Of a stretch of 64,000 nt of DNA, positions 51,175 through 60,253 are shown piece after piece. Origin of the DNA: Microlunatus endophyticus. GTDB taxonomy: Bacteria; Actinomycetota; Actinomycetes; Propionibacteriales; Propionibacteriaceae. The notes under the pieces are model-generated. The model saw only the letters and a program-made list of their open reading frames with translations. It did no database searches and was not told where the DNA came from. The translations under genes and the position numbers were made by a program. Location of the stretch: the NCBI RefSeq assembly GCF_014646195.1, contig NZ_BMMZ01000003.1, positions 393,976-457,975 on the forward strand. Direction: 5' to 3'. Each line of letters begins with the position of its first letter. Within the stretch, counting starts at the first letter, position 1.

Positions 51175-54100
51175 ATGCGCATCGCCCTGCTGTCCACCTC
51201 AGACACCGATCTGCTGTCTGCCCGCGCGTCCGCGGCCGACTACGGCCTGGCCAACCCTGGACGTACGGATCCGGTGCAATGGGACGATCTGCTCGCCTCG
51301 GCGGACATGGTCGTGGCGCGGTTCCTCGGCTCACCGCAGGTGTACCGGGCCGAGATCGAACGGATCCGGGCAACCGGAAAACCGGTCGTCGTGCTCGGCG
51401 GGGAGCAGGCACCGGATGCCGCGCTGATGGAACAGTCCACGGTTCCGATCGGGATCGCCGGCCAGGCACACAGCTACCTGGCCGAAGGCGGTGCCACCAA
51501 TCTCGATCAACTCCACGCCTTCCTGTCCGACACCGTTCTGCTGTCCGGTGTCGGCTTCGAGCCGCCCGTTCGCCATCCCGCGTGGGGATTGCTGCGGCAG
51601 CCGACCGGGGAGCAGGACCTGCCGGGCCGGCCCGATGAGAGGCGGCCGAAGATCGCCGTGCTCTTCTACCGCGCCCAGTACGTCGCCGGGAACACCGCCT
51701 ATGTCGAGGCACTGGCCGACGCGATCGACGCCGGCGGCGGCATTGGAGTGCCGCTGTTCACGACGACACTGCGCGATGCGCCGGACGATCTGATCGACCA
51801 CCTCGCCGGCTACGACGCACTGATCACCACGGTGCTGGCGGCCGGCGGCAACCGCCCCGCAACGGCCTCCGCCGGTGAGTCCGACGAAGGCTGGGACGTG
51901 GCCGCACTCGCCGGGCTGGACATCCCGATCCTGCAGGGCCTCTGCCTGACCTCCGATCGGGACTCCTGGGCCGGCGCCGATGAAGGGCTGACACCGCTCG
52001 ACGTCGCCACCCAGGTCGCGGTACCGGAATTCGACGGCCGGATCATCACGGTTCCCTTTTCCTTCAAGGAGACCGACGGCGAAGGGCTGCCGCACTACGT
52101 CCCCGATCCGGAGCGGTGCGCCCGGGTCGCCGGAATCGCGGTCGGCTATGCCCGACTCCGGACGGTGCCGCCGGCAGAGCGGCGGATCGCCGTTGTGCTG
52201 TCGGCCTACCCGACCAAGCACTCCCGGATCGGCAATGCGGTCGGGCTGGACACTCCGGTGTCGGTGATCCGGCTGCTCCGGGCGATGCGCGATGCGGGCT
52301 ACGATCTCGGCGACGTCGCCGCCATCCCCGGACTCGGTCCGCTGTCCCCGGTCGAGGGTGAGGATCCTGACACGACCGCCGGCAATGCGTTGATCCATGC
52401 GCTGATCGATGCCGGTGGGCAGGATCCGGAATGGCTTACCTCCGAACAGTTGTCCGGACAGCCGGTCCGGATCCCCACCGCCACGTACAACGACTGGCTT
52501 GCCGATCTGCCGGCCGAACTGACCGACCGGGTCCGCGACACCTGGGGCGAGGCACCCGGCGAGCTGTTCGTCGACCGCAGCCGCCAGCCCGACGGAGAGA
52601 TCGTCTCCGCGGCGCTGCGCTCCGGAAATCTGGTGATCATGGTCCAGCCGCCGCGAGGATTCGGTGAGAATCCGATCGCGATCTATCACGATCCCGATCT
52701 TCCGCCGAGCCATCACTATCTGGCGACCTATCGCTGGCTGGAGAAGGAATTCGGCGCGCACGCCATCGTGCATGTCGGCAAGCACGGCAACCTGGAATGG
52801 CTGCCCGGCAAGACCGTCGGCATGTCAGCCGCGTGCGGCACGGATGCGGCACTGGGGTCGGTGCCGGTCATCTATCCCTTCCTGGTCAACGATCCCGGCG
52901 AGGGGACCCAGGCCAAGCGGCGCGCCCACGCGACGGTCATCGATCATCTGGTCCCGCCGATGGCCCGAGCGGAATCGTACGGTGACATCGCACGGCTGGA
53001 GCAGTTGCTGGACGACTATGCCAGCGCCAACACGATGGATCCCGCCAAGGCGCCGGCCCTGCGCGGTCAGATCTGGGAGTTGATCACCAAGGCCCAGATG
53101 CACGAGGACCTGGGGCTCCAGGCGCGACCGGGTGACGAGGAATTCGACGAGTTCGTGTTGCACGTCGACGGCTGGCTGTGCGAGATCAAGGACGTCCAGA
53201 TCCGCGACGGTCTGCATACCCTGGGCCAGGCTCCGCAGGGCGACGACAAGATCAATCTCGTGCTGGCTGTGCTGCGGTCGCCGCAGCTCTTCGGCGGTCG
53301 GACGGCCGCACCCGGACTCCGCTCGGCACTCGGGTTGGCCGACGATGCGCCGACGACCGAGGTCGACAGGGTCGAGCAGGTGGCCCGGGAACTGGTCACC
53401 GCGATCGCCGCGGCCGATTGGGATGCCGATGTGGTGTCGGACGTGATCGGAGACCAGCTCGGCCGTCAGGACGACGGCGTCGAGCAGGCGTTGATCTTCG
53501 CCTGCCGCGAGGTGGCACCCCGGTTGGACCGGACGACCGACGAGATCGCCATGGTGCTGCACGCACTGGACGGCGGTTACATTCCTGCCGGGCCGTCCGG
53601 ATCACCGCTGCGCGGCCTGGTCAACGTTCTGCCGACGGGACGCAACTTCTACTCCGTGGATCCGAAGGCGGTGCCGTCGGCACTGGCGTACGAGACCGGC
53701 GTCCGGATGGCCGACTCACTGCTGGACCGCTACCGCGAGGAGACCGGCGAGTATCCGCCGTCGGTCGGGCTCTCAATGTGGGGCACGTCGGCGATGCGGA
53801 CCTCCGGCGACGATATCGGTGAGGTCCTTGCGCTGCTGGGCGTTCGGCCGGTCCACGACCAGGCATCCCGCCGGGTGGTCGGGCTGGAGCCGGTCCCGTT
53901 GGCCGAGCTCGGTCGGCCGCGGATCGACGTCACAGTCCGGATCTCCGGCTTCTTCCGTGACGCCTTCCCGCACGTGGTGACCCTGGTCGATGACGCAGTC
54001 CGGTTGGTGATCGACCTCGATGAGCCTGACGACCAGAATTTTCCCCGCCGACATGCCCGGGCTGATCTTGATCAGCACGGTGACAAGCGCCGGGCCAGCA

Positions 54101-54819
54101 CACGGATCTTCGGCTCGCGACCGGGGGCGTACGGCGCCGGGTTGCTGCCCCTGATGGAATCCGGCAACTGGCGCACCGACGAGGATCTCGCCGAGGTCTA
54201 CACCACCTGGGGCGGGTACGCCTACGGACGCGATCTCGACGGCGTCCCGGCCACCGAGGACATGCAGGCCAACTACCGACGGATCAGCGTCGCGGCCAAG
54301 AACGTCGACACCCGCGAGCACGACATCGCCGATTCCGACGACTACTTCCAGTATCACGGCGGGATGATCGCTACCGTCCGGGCGCTGACCGGCGAGGCAC
54401 CCAGAGCCTACGTCGGCGACTCGACCAGCCCGGACGCCGTACGCACCCGGTCGCTGGCCGAGGAGACCGCGCGGGTCTTCCGCTCCCGGGTGGTCAATCC
54501 GCGCTGGATCGCGGCCATGCGCCGGCACGGTTACAAGGGCGCCTTCGAGCTCGCCGCAACCGTGGACTATCTCTTCGGATTCGACGCCACGGCCGGCGTC
54601 GTCGGAGACTGGATGTATGCCCAGCTCGCCGAGAACTACCTGCTGGACAAGGAGACTCGCGAGTTCCTCGACCAGGCCAATCCGTGGGCGTTGCAGAGCA
54701 TGATCGAAAAGCTCAACGAGGCCGTCGACCGAGGGCTGTGGGCCGAGCCGGATCCGGAGATCCTTGATCAACTCCAGCAGATCTACCTCGAGGTGGAGGG
54801 AGATCTGGAGGACCGGTGA
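51175..54819 (+). CDS. cobN: Cobaltochelatase subunit CobN
   Basis: 1214 residues from the ATG at 51175 behind AAGGA and the riboswitch; earlier starts lie inside the riboswitch. CobN/BchH family blocks: VVLSAYPTKHSRIGNAVGLDTP, HAIVHVGKHGNLEWLPGKTVGM with the conserved HGT/HGN-type metal region, YPFLVNDPGEGTQAKRRAHATV, DGGYIPAGPSGSPLRGLVNVLPTGRNFYS and YGDWMYAQLAENYL-type end. It inserts Co(II) into hydrogenobyrinic acid a,c-diamide using the ChlI/ChlD-type ATPase encoded at 43077-45257. It stands alone and converges on cobF with seven bases between stops. Confidence 0.97.
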   Translation: MRIALLSTSDTDLLSARASAADYGLANPGRTDPVQWDDLLASADMVVARFLGSPQVYRAEIERIRATGKPVVVLGGEQAPDAALMEQSTVPIGIAGQAHSYLAEGGATNLDQLHAFLSDTVLLSGVGFEPPVRHPAWGLLRQPTGEQDLPGRPDERRPKIAVLFYRAQYVAGNTAYVEALADAIDAGGGIGVPLFTTTLRDAPDDLIDHLAGYDALITTVLAAGGNRPATASAGESDEGWDVAALAGLDIPILQGLCLTSDRDSWAGADEGLTPLDVATQVAVPEFDGRIITVPFSFKETDGEGLPHYVPDPERCARVAGIAVGYARLRTVPPAERRIAVVLSAYPTKHSRIGNAVGLDTPVSVIRLLRAMRDAGYDLGDVAAIPGLGPLSPVEGEDPDTTAGNALIHALIDAGGQDPEWLTSEQLSGQPVRIPTATYNDWLADLPAELTDRVRDTWGEAPGELFVDRSRQPDGEIVSAALRSGNLVIMVQPPRGFGENPIAIYHDPDLPPSHHYLATYRWLEKEFGAHAIVHVGKHGNLEWLPGKTVGMSAACGTDAALGSVPVIYPFLVNDPGEGTQAKRRAHATVIDHLVPPMARAESYGDIARLEQLLDDYASANTMDPAKAPALRGQIWELITKAQMHEDLGLQARPGDEEFDEFVLHVDGWLCEIKDVQIRDGLHTLGQAPQGDDKINLVLAVLRSPQLFGGRTAAPGLRSALGLADDAPTTEVDRVEQVARELVTAIAAADWDADVVSDVIGDQLGRQDDGVEQALIFACREVAPRLDRTTDEIAMVLHALDGGYIPAGPSGSPLRGLVNVLPTGRNFYSVDPKAVPSALAYETGVRMADSLLDRYREETGEYPPSVGLSMWGTSAMRTSGDDIGEVLALLGVRPVHDQASRRVVGLEPVPLAELGRPRIDVTVRISGFFRDAFPHVVTLVDDAVRLVIDLDEPDDQNFPRRHARADLDQHGDKRRASTRIFGSRPGAYGAGLLPLMESGNWRTDEDLAEVYTTWGGYAYGRDLDGVPATEDMQANYRRISVAAKNVDTREHDIADSDDYFQYHGGMIATVRALTGEAPRAYVGDSTSPDAVRTRSLAEETARVFRSRVVNPRWIAAMRRHGYKGAFELAATVDYLFGFDATAGVVGDWMYAQLAENYLLDKETREFLDQANPWALQSMIEKLNEAVDRGLWAEPDPEILDQLQQIYLEVEGDLEDR

Positions 54820-54826
54820 GGCGACG

Positions 54827-55597
54827 TCAGGGCCGGAGCAGATAGATGTCGAGCACCCAGCCGCGCTGGGCGCGCGCGGCATTGCGAGCAGCCTCGATCT
54901 CGTCGATGACGTCGCCCAACCGGCCGCTGATCAGCACCTCGTCGGGGAGTCCGAGCTGGGCACCCCAATAGATCGTCAGGTCGCCGTGCTTGGGCAACAA
55001 CTGCTTGCACTGCAAGGATCCGTCCAGCATCACCGCGACATCGCCGAGCTCCGGCCGGTACTCTTCGGGCAGCCGGCGACCGGTCGTGACATGCACCGGT
55101 TGCCCGATCCGGTTCAGCGTGATCTTGTGGCGGGCCGCCAGGAGCGACAGGCTGCTGATGCCGGGGATCACCTCGATCGCAAGATCAAGACGCCCGTCGT
55201 CGCGGATCGATTCGGCGATCCGGATGGTGCTGTCGTAGAGCGCCGGATCGCCCAGGACCAGGAAGCCGACGGTCCCGTCCGAGCCGAGCTGGTCGCGGAT
55301 CGTCGCCGCGTACCGGCGGGCCCGCTCGGCATGCCATTCCGCGACCGCGGCGCGATAGGCGTCGGTAGCCCGTTCGGCATCCGGGCCCCGATCGGGATCC
55401 GGCACCTCGACGAACCGGTAGCGATCGTGGTCGATCAGGGTTTCGCAGAGCTCCCGCCGGAGTGTCGCAAGATCATGTTTGTCGGCGCCCTTGTCCGGCA
55501 CCAGGAAGAGGTTGGTCCGATTTAGGGCGGCGACAGCCTCCGTGGTCAGCTGGTCCGGGCTGCCGGTGCCGATCCCGATCACCAGGACGGTGATCAT
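54827..55597 (-). CDS. cobF: Precorrin-6A synthase (deacetylating)
   Basis: 256 residues from the ATG at 55597, overlapping the cobQ stop by four bases (ATGA). Tetrapyrrole methylase with CobF features: VLVIGIGTGSPDQLTTEAVAAL, LFLVPDKGADKHDLATLRRELC, VGFLVLGDPALYDSTIRIAESI and VIPGISSLSLLAARHKI. It methylates C1 of precorrin-5 and releases the acetyl fragment, a step specific to the aerobic pathway. Confidence 0.95.
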   Translation of the reverse strand: MITVLVIGIGTGSPDQLTTEAVAALNRTNLFLVPDKGADKHDLATLRRELCETLIDHDRYRFVEVPDPDRGPDAERATDAYRAAVAEWHAERARRYAATIRDQLGSDGTVGFLVLGDPALYDSTIRIAESIRDDGRLDLAIEVIPGISSLSLLAARHKITLNRIGQPVHVTTGRRLPEEYRPELGDVAVMLDGSLQCKQLLPKHGDLTIYWGAQLGLPDEVLISGRLGDVIDEIEAARNAARAQRGWVLDIYLLRP

Positions 55598-57105
55598 CGT
55601 CTGCCTGTCCCGATCGGTCCGATTCGCGTCAGGCCGGTGATCAACCCAAGATCGGCATGCTCCTCCAGCGCGTCTGCCAGGCTGTTGATCATGCGCTCGC
55701 GGCGCTCGGCGAAGGCCGGCGCTGCGGGGTCCGTCTGCCAGCCGGATCCGGCGGCAGCGGCGATCTCGGCCAACCACTGACGACGGAAGTCGTCATTCTC
55801 CAGGGTGCCGTGCCACATGGTCCCCCAGACCTGCCCGACGCACCAGCCGTCCAGGAACGGCTCGACGTCGCCGGTATCGAGTGCGGTGGTGGGCTTCGCG
55901 ACGCCGTGATGGATCTCGTACGCCGCGACCTGGTGCCCGCGCCAAGTGCCGACCGGACGGCCGAGCGTCTTGTCGGGCGAGAAGTCGATTGTGGTCGGCA
56001 GCAACCCGAGTCCGTCGACCGGTCCGACCCCGGATTCCACCGGGTCGTCGATCGTCCTGGCGAGCATCTGGTACCCGCCGCAGATTCCCAGCACCGGTTG
56101 TCGGCGCGCCGCGCGGTCGGCCAGAACGGCGGCGATGCCACGCTCGCGGAGCCATCCGAGATCAGAGACCGTGGAGCGGGAGCCGGGCAGAACGACCAGG
56201 TCGGCCGCTGCCACCACACCGGGATCAGTGGTCACGGTGACGTCGATGCCCGGCTCGGATGCCAACGCGTCAACGTCGGTGGCGTTGGAGATCCGGGGCA
56301 ACCGCACCACCGCCACGCGCAAGGCCGCCTCAGGAGCTGTGGAGCGGCGGACCGAGCCGACCGCCAGGGTGTCCTCCGAGTCCAGCCACAACTCCGGCAG
56401 CCACGGCAGCACGCCGGCACACGGCACACCGGTCCGCTCGCTCAGCATCTCCAGTCCGGGATCGAGCACCGTCTGGTCACCGCGGAACTTGTTGATCAGA
56501 TAGGCCTTGATCACTGCCCGGTCGTCGGGATCCAGCAGCCCGATGGTGCCGAAGATCGATGCCAGTACGCCGCCGCGATCGATGTCGCCGACGATCATCA
56601 TCGGGAGTTCGAACCGCCGCGCCAGGCCGAGGTTGACGTAGTCACCGGCGCGCAGGTTGATCTCGGCGGGCGAACCGGCGCCCTCGCAGATGATCACGTC
56701 GAACCGTTCGGCCAGTTCGGTGAAGGCGGCGAAGGCGGCCTCGGCAAGCTGGCGGCGCCCGGTGGCGTACTGCCCGGCCTCCAGGGTCCCGTACGGCTGA
56801 CCGCGGACGACGACGAAGGACCTGCGGTCCGACCCTGGCTTGAGCAGCACCGGATTCATCGCCGACTCGGCGGTCACGCCCGCCGCCTGGGCCTGCAGAT
56901 ACTGCGCCCGGCCGATCTCCGACCCGTCGACGCAGACCATCGAGTTGTTCGACATGTTCTGTGCCTTGAATGGCGCGACCGCGACTCCACGGCGCGCCAG
57001 CACCCGGCACAATCCCGCGACGACCAGCGACTTCCCGGCATCCGACGACGTACCCGCAACGACCAGCCCAGCCGCAGTGCTCCCACCGGCGGTCTCGCCT
57101 GTCAT
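55594..57105 (-). CDS. cobQ: Cobyric acid synthase
   Basis: 503 residues. ATP-dependent amidase half: LVVAGTSSDAGKSLVVAGLC, PFKAQNMSNNSMVCVDGSEIG, AQYLQAQAAGV, MIVGDIDRGGVLASIFGT. Class I glutamine amidotransferase half: VVLPGSRSTVSDLGWLRERG and nucleophile cysteine in LGICGGYQMLARTI. It amidates positions b, d, e and g. One-base overlap with the FhuF-like gene upstream (TGATG) and four-base overlap with cobF. Confidence 0.97.
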   Translation of the reverse strand: MTGETAGGSTAAGLVVAGTSSDAGKSLVVAGLCRVLARRGVAVAPFKAQNMSNNSMVCVDGSEIGRAQYLQAQAAGVTAESAMNPVLLKPGSDRRSFVVVRGQPYGTLEAGQYATGRRQLAEAAFAAFTELAERFDVIICEGAGSPAEINLRAGDYVNLGLARRFELPMMIVGDIDRGGVLASIFGTIGLLDPDDRAVIKAYLINKFRGDQTVLDPGLEMLSERTGVPCAGVLPWLPELWLDSEDTLAVGSVRRSTAPEAALRVAVVRLPRISNATDVDALASEPGIDVTVTTDPGVVAAADLVVLPGSRSTVSDLGWLRERGIAAVLADRAARRQPVLGICGGYQMLARTIDDPVESGVGPVDGLGLLPTTIDFSPDKTLGRPVGTWRGHQVAAYEIHHGVAKPTTALDTGDVEPFLDGWCVGQVWGTMWHGTLENDDFRRQWLAEIAAAAGSGWQTDPAAPAFAERRERMINSLADALEEHADLGLITGLTRIGPIGTGRR

Positions 57106-57800
57106 CAGTCCCGCCCTCCCAGGACACAGTCACCGCAGACCGCCTCGGTTGATCCCGACAATTGGTAGATCAGGCAGCAGCTGTGTCGCCGAAATCCCGG
57201 TCCGGGCTCACCCGTCTCGTCTGCCAGCCGAGTGTCTCGCAGCAGTTCCTGCGCGATGGTGAACGCCCGGTCGGCCAGAGCTGGGGCGGACCGGCCGATC
57301 AGCACGGCCGCGCTGTTGATCGACGAGGCGACATTGCCCCACAGGACCCGCTCCGAGACGCCGGCATAGTCGCGGACTGCAGTCGTGATCGGCTCCACCG
57401 CGTCGTCCAGGATGCAGGCAACCGCCCAAGACTCACTCGAGCCCGAATCTTCGGAGGTCAGCGCCAGTGGGAATCCGCCACCCAGCCGGTCCTGCCACCC
57501 GAGTGCCGACAGCCGGAATCGTGGCAGCTTGAGATCGAGCACGGCCGCACCGACGGCGGGGGCGGCCAATCGCGCGACCAGCCCCAGTTGAGCGACCGAA
57601 GCGGAGACCGCCGACGGTACGGCGTCGGGGGTGATCGGTCCGGCGGCGGCGAGTCCGTGTGCTACCGCTGTGATCCGCTTTCCGACGGCACCCGAATCCA
57701 CCAGCTCCGCCATCGGCCGCCACGGCTCGACGAACGATCCCGGCGGATGCAGTTCCAGGGTAAAGAACGGACCGAAGCGCTCCAACCCGGCAGCGATCAT
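57105..57800 (-). CDS. FhuF-like (2Fe-2S) protein in the cobalt/B12 operon
   Basis: 231 residues from the ATG at 57800, overlapping the cbtA stop by four bases. The C-terminal motif RRHSCCLIYQLSGSTEAVCGDC has the C-C-x10-C-x2-C spacing of the FhuF siderophore-iron reductase [2Fe-2S] centre. The rest is weakly conserved (LYHPPGSF-like start, WGNVASSINSAAVL). FhuF proteins reduce ferric siderophores, but this copy lies in a cobalamin-riboswitch operon between the cobalt transporter and cobQ. A role in reducing cobalt or a Co(II) corrinoid before adenosylation is therefore an inference. Confidence 0.75.
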   Translation of the reverse strand: MIAAGLERFGPFFTLELHPPGSFVEPWRPMAELVDSGAVGKRITAVAHGLAAAGPITPDAVPSAVSASVAQLGLVARLAAPAVGAAVLDLKLPRFRLSALGWQDRLGGGFPLALTSEDSGSSESWAVACILDDAVEPITTAVRDYAGVSERVLWGNVASSINSAAVLIGRSAPALADRAFTIAQELLRDTRLADETGEPGPGFRRHSCCLIYQLSGSTEAVCGDCVLGGRD

Positions 57801-58687
57801 GCCCCGATCGGCTGGCGAGCCGGACCGGGCTGCGCGGCCTGGGCCTTGGCCGGCGCCCGATGCGTGCCGAGAACGCGTTCGAGAAGCACGGAGAAGATCA
57901 ACCCGGACGCGGTCCAGATGATCATCTGGTTGATGATCGAATACAACCGGAACCTCCACAGCAGGTCGGCCGAGAAGCCCGGGTAGACGATCGCACCGCT
58001 CTGGTCCGTGATCGGCTGCGGCGTCTCGGTCGCTGCGCGTGCATACCCGAAATCATGTTGGTGAGCGACATTCGCCGCTAGATTGCCCAGCGAGGGCAGC
58101 ACACCGGCCAAGATCGAATAGCCCGCGACGAAAGCGGCAGCGGCCAGCAGGCTCGCACCGAAGACGCCGAACCGTCCGCGGAGCCGGTAACCCAGATACG
58201 CAGCGGCAGCCAGCATGATCAGAGATCCACCGACCATGGTGAGATACAGCGCGCCCCTCGTCGCGATCGTGAAATCATGTCCGATCGCCGGCGGATTCGC
58301 CGGGTACTTCAGGGACGGCAGCAGATACATGCCGAAGAAGCCGAAGCCGGCCAGGAGCAGCGCCACAGTGCGAGGCCGGATGCCGAAGCGTCCGTGCAGC
58401 ACCAGGTAAGCGACCGACAGCAGCAGGCCCATCCCGACCGAGAAGGCGATGATGCCGGTCGCGATCCCCACGGTCGACTGGATCGACCTGCTGAAGATCT
58501 CCGGTCCGTCTGCCACGCCGGGCAGCCCGGCCGCCTTGTTCAGCTTGTCGAGGATCGCGTCCCGACCCGACTCGTAGTCGATCGCCTGCTGGACGATCGG
58601 CTCAGCGAAGATCCGGGCGAAGGCAAATCCGAGCACTCCGGCGATCAGCCCGGACAGGGCGCCCCGGAGGATGACACGAAATTCCAT
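57797..58687 (-). CDS. cbtA: Cobalt transporter CbtA
   Basis: 296 residues, six to seven transmembrane helices. Family features: LRGALSGLIAGVLGFAFARIFAEPIVQQAIDYE-type first segment, MYLLPSLKYPANPPAIG and a histidine-bearing loop (VAHQHDFGYARAATETPQ). CbtA is a predicted cobalt permease subunit that works with CbtB under cobalamin riboswitch control. It follows cbtB by nine bases. Confidence 0.93.
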   Translation of the reverse strand: MEFRVILRGALSGLIAGVLGFAFARIFAEPIVQQAIDYESGRDAILDKLNKAAGLPGVADGPEIFSRSIQSTVGIATGIIAFSVGMGLLLSVAYLVLHGRFGIRPRTVALLLAGFGFFGMYLLPSLKYPANPPAIGHDFTIATRGALYLTMVGGSLIMLAAAAYLGYRLRGRFGVFGASLLAAAAFVAGYSILAGVLPSLGNLAANVAHQHDFGYARAATETPQPITDQSGAIVYPGFSADLLWRFRLYSIINQMIIWTASGLIFSVLLERVLGTHRAPAKAQAAQPGPARQPIGA

Positions 58688-58696
58688 TTCGCGCGC

Positions 58697-58924
58697 TCAG
58701 TGACAGGGAAAGCCGAGGAAGTGCCGCGAGTCGTGAACCCATTCGTGGACCACCATCGTGTTGCCGAAGACCGAGGTCATGCCCTCATCGATGCCGACGA
58801 AGTAATACAGGGCCAGTGCCACCAGGGCGGTGACACCCAGCAGCACGGACACCCGGGCCTTGGAAAGCGCCTGCGGCGAAACCTCTCCGGTCGCCTTCGG
58901 CTGTGCAACATGCGCGTCGGACAT
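58697..58924 (-). CDS. cbtB: Cobalt transporter subunit CbtB
   Basis: 75 residues from the ATG at 58924 behind GAAGGAGG. One transmembrane helix (SVLLGVTALVALALYYFVGI) and a histidine-rich C-terminus, VVHEWVHDSRHFLGFPCH, the hallmark of CbtB and likely to bind Co(II) outside. It is the first gene of the cbtB-cbtA-fhuF-like-cobQ-cobF operon, under a cobalamin riboswitch. Confidence 0.94.
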   Translation of the reverse strand: MSDAHVAQPKATGEVSPQALSKARVSVLLGVTALVALALYYFVGIDEGMTSVFGNTMVVHEWVHDSRHFLGFPCH

Positions 58925-58959
58925 CTGGCCTCCTTCGGGATTATGCGTCCCGTTTCGAT

Positions 58960-59065
58960 GGATCGGCGTGCGGCAGCCAAGTGTCTGACTCATCGCCCGA
59001 AAGCGACTCACAGTGGCGCAACCGTTCCGGATTCTCGCCGGATTCCTTGCCCTGCCGCACCGGTA
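58960..59065 (-). ncRNA. Cobalamin riboswitch of the cbtB operon
   Basis: The closing stem GUGCGGCAG (59052-59060) / CUGCCGCAC (58968-58976) is a perfect nine-base pair. Between lie AAUCCGGCGAGAAUCCGGAA and GGUUGCGCCACUGU (about 59012-59045), the conserved core, then GAGUCAG (58984-58993). The cbtB ribosome binding site is about 30 bases downstream. Confidence 0.9.
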
Positions 59066-59187
59066 ACGCTAGAGCCTGCGTCCCTGTGCGTCAATTCACC
59101 GATCCGCTCGGTGGACGCCCAGCACACGGTTGAGTGAACTTTCAGCGTCGTGGCGCGATACACATACCGGCAGTAACGTCCTGGCTT

Positions 59188-59961
59188 ATGTCTGTTGCTG
59201 AAGCATCCCTGGCCGGCCTGTACGACGTGATCGCGCGTCGCCGCGACGTGCGGGCTGAGTTCACGGGTCAGCCGATCGCCGATGATCAACTGCTCCGGAT
59301 CCTCGGCGCTGCCCACCAGGCGCCCAGTGTCGGTCACAGCCAACCATGGGACTTCATCCTGGTCCGCGATCATGGAACCCGACAGCGCTTCCAGCAGCAC
59401 GTCGCCGCAGAACGTGATCTTTACGCTTCCGAGCTGAGCGGCGAGCGGTCGGATACGTTCGCCAAGATCAAGATCGAGGGCATCCTCGAATCCAGCCTCG
59501 GCATCGTGGTCACCTATGACGCGGCCCGGGGCGGGCCCGCGGTCCTGGGTCGGCACGCGATCGCCGATGCTGGTCTCTACTCGACCTGCCTGGCCATCCA
59601 GAATCTCTGGTTGGCCGCGATCGGCGAGGGATTAGGGGTCGGCTGGGTTTCCTTCTATCGCGAGCCGTTCCTGCGCCGATTACTCGACATCCCGGAGGAG
59701 ATTCGTCCGATCGCCTGGCTGTGTGTGGGAACGATCAGCAGGTTGCAGGACGCACCGGACCTCGAACGGCATCGTTGGCGCGATCGCCGTCCCCTCGCCG
59801 AGGCACTCCACTACGAGACATTCCGCAACGGTGCGATCACCACAGATCCGGAGGTCGCGGATGATCAAATCGACCGATCCCTACGGGCTCGTGACCTCCG
59901 CCGTTGCGGTGACGAGCCGAGGGACGCTCGCGGTGAGACCGTACGGAATGCTCAGCACTGA
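59188..59961 (+). CDS. bluB: 5,6-dimethylbenzimidazole synthase, with an unusual C-terminal tail
   Basis: 257 residues from the ATG at 59188. BluB nitroreductase fold: VIARRRDVRAEFTGQPIADDQLLRILGAAHQAPSVGHSQPWDFI, then GPAVLGRHAIADAGLYSTCLAIQNLWLAA and GVGWVSFYREPFLR. It fragments reduced FMN to make the lower ligand of B12. The family usually ends near LAEALHYETF; here about 35 further residues (from NGAITTDPEV, rich in Arg and Asp) run into a decayed gene on the other strand. The tail is probably read-through of decayed sequence after loss of the original stop. Confidence 0.9.
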   Translation: MSVAEASLAGLYDVIARRRDVRAEFTGQPIADDQLLRILGAAHQAPSVGHSQPWDFILVRDHGTRQRFQQHVAAERDLYASELSGERSDTFAKIKIEGILESSLGIVVTYDAARGGPAVLGRHAIADAGLYSTCLAIQNLWLAAIGEGLGVGWVSFYREPFLRRLLDIPEEIRPIAWLCVGTISRLQDAPDLERHRWRDRRPLAEALHYETFRNGAITTDPEVADDQIDRSLRARDLRRCGDEPRDARGETVRNAQH

Positions 59962-60233
59962 CGGGAAGCCAACAGCCGCGGCCGTGTGCGGCGCTGGCGA
60001 CGTCGGTGTCGTTGATCGTGTGGACGGAATCCAGGCTGCTGACCGGCCCGAAGGTGAACGTGTTGCCCGGAAACGTCACGGGAAGTTCGCCTTCCGGCTG
60101 GACGGCGGATTGCTTGCACCCGCCGTACGCGCGTCGTTTCCACACGCCGCGAGGAAACTCGCGGTGAAGCCGAGACCGCCGAGCAGCACACCGCGCGGCG
60201 GTCCAGGTTGCGCATCCGGAACGTGTCGTTCAA
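59873..60233 (-). pseudogene. Decayed siderophore-binding-type lipoprotein gene (N-terminal part only)
   Basis: Joining three frames gives MRNLDRRA (start 60215), then VLLGGLGFTASFLAACG with twin-arginine and lipobox features like those of the intact neighbours, then VTFPGNTFTFGP ... VHTINDTDVASAA, then AAVGFPSVLSIPYGLTASVP before a stop at 59873. At least two frameshifts (one near 60190, one near 60070, another near 59985) break it, and the C-terminal two thirds are missing. TINDTDV and the following block resemble the first lobe of TroA-like iron-siderophore binding proteins. Confidence 0.5.
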
Positions 60234-60253
60234 CCGCCCTGATCACCGCTGCA

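Noticed and set aside
46200..57000. Frequent TGATCA and TTGATC/GATCAA motifs throughout the cobalamin cluster
   Set aside because: They occur mostly within codons (Leu-Ile, Asp-Gln and similar) and look like genome-wide codon preference; a count against a genome background would be needed.
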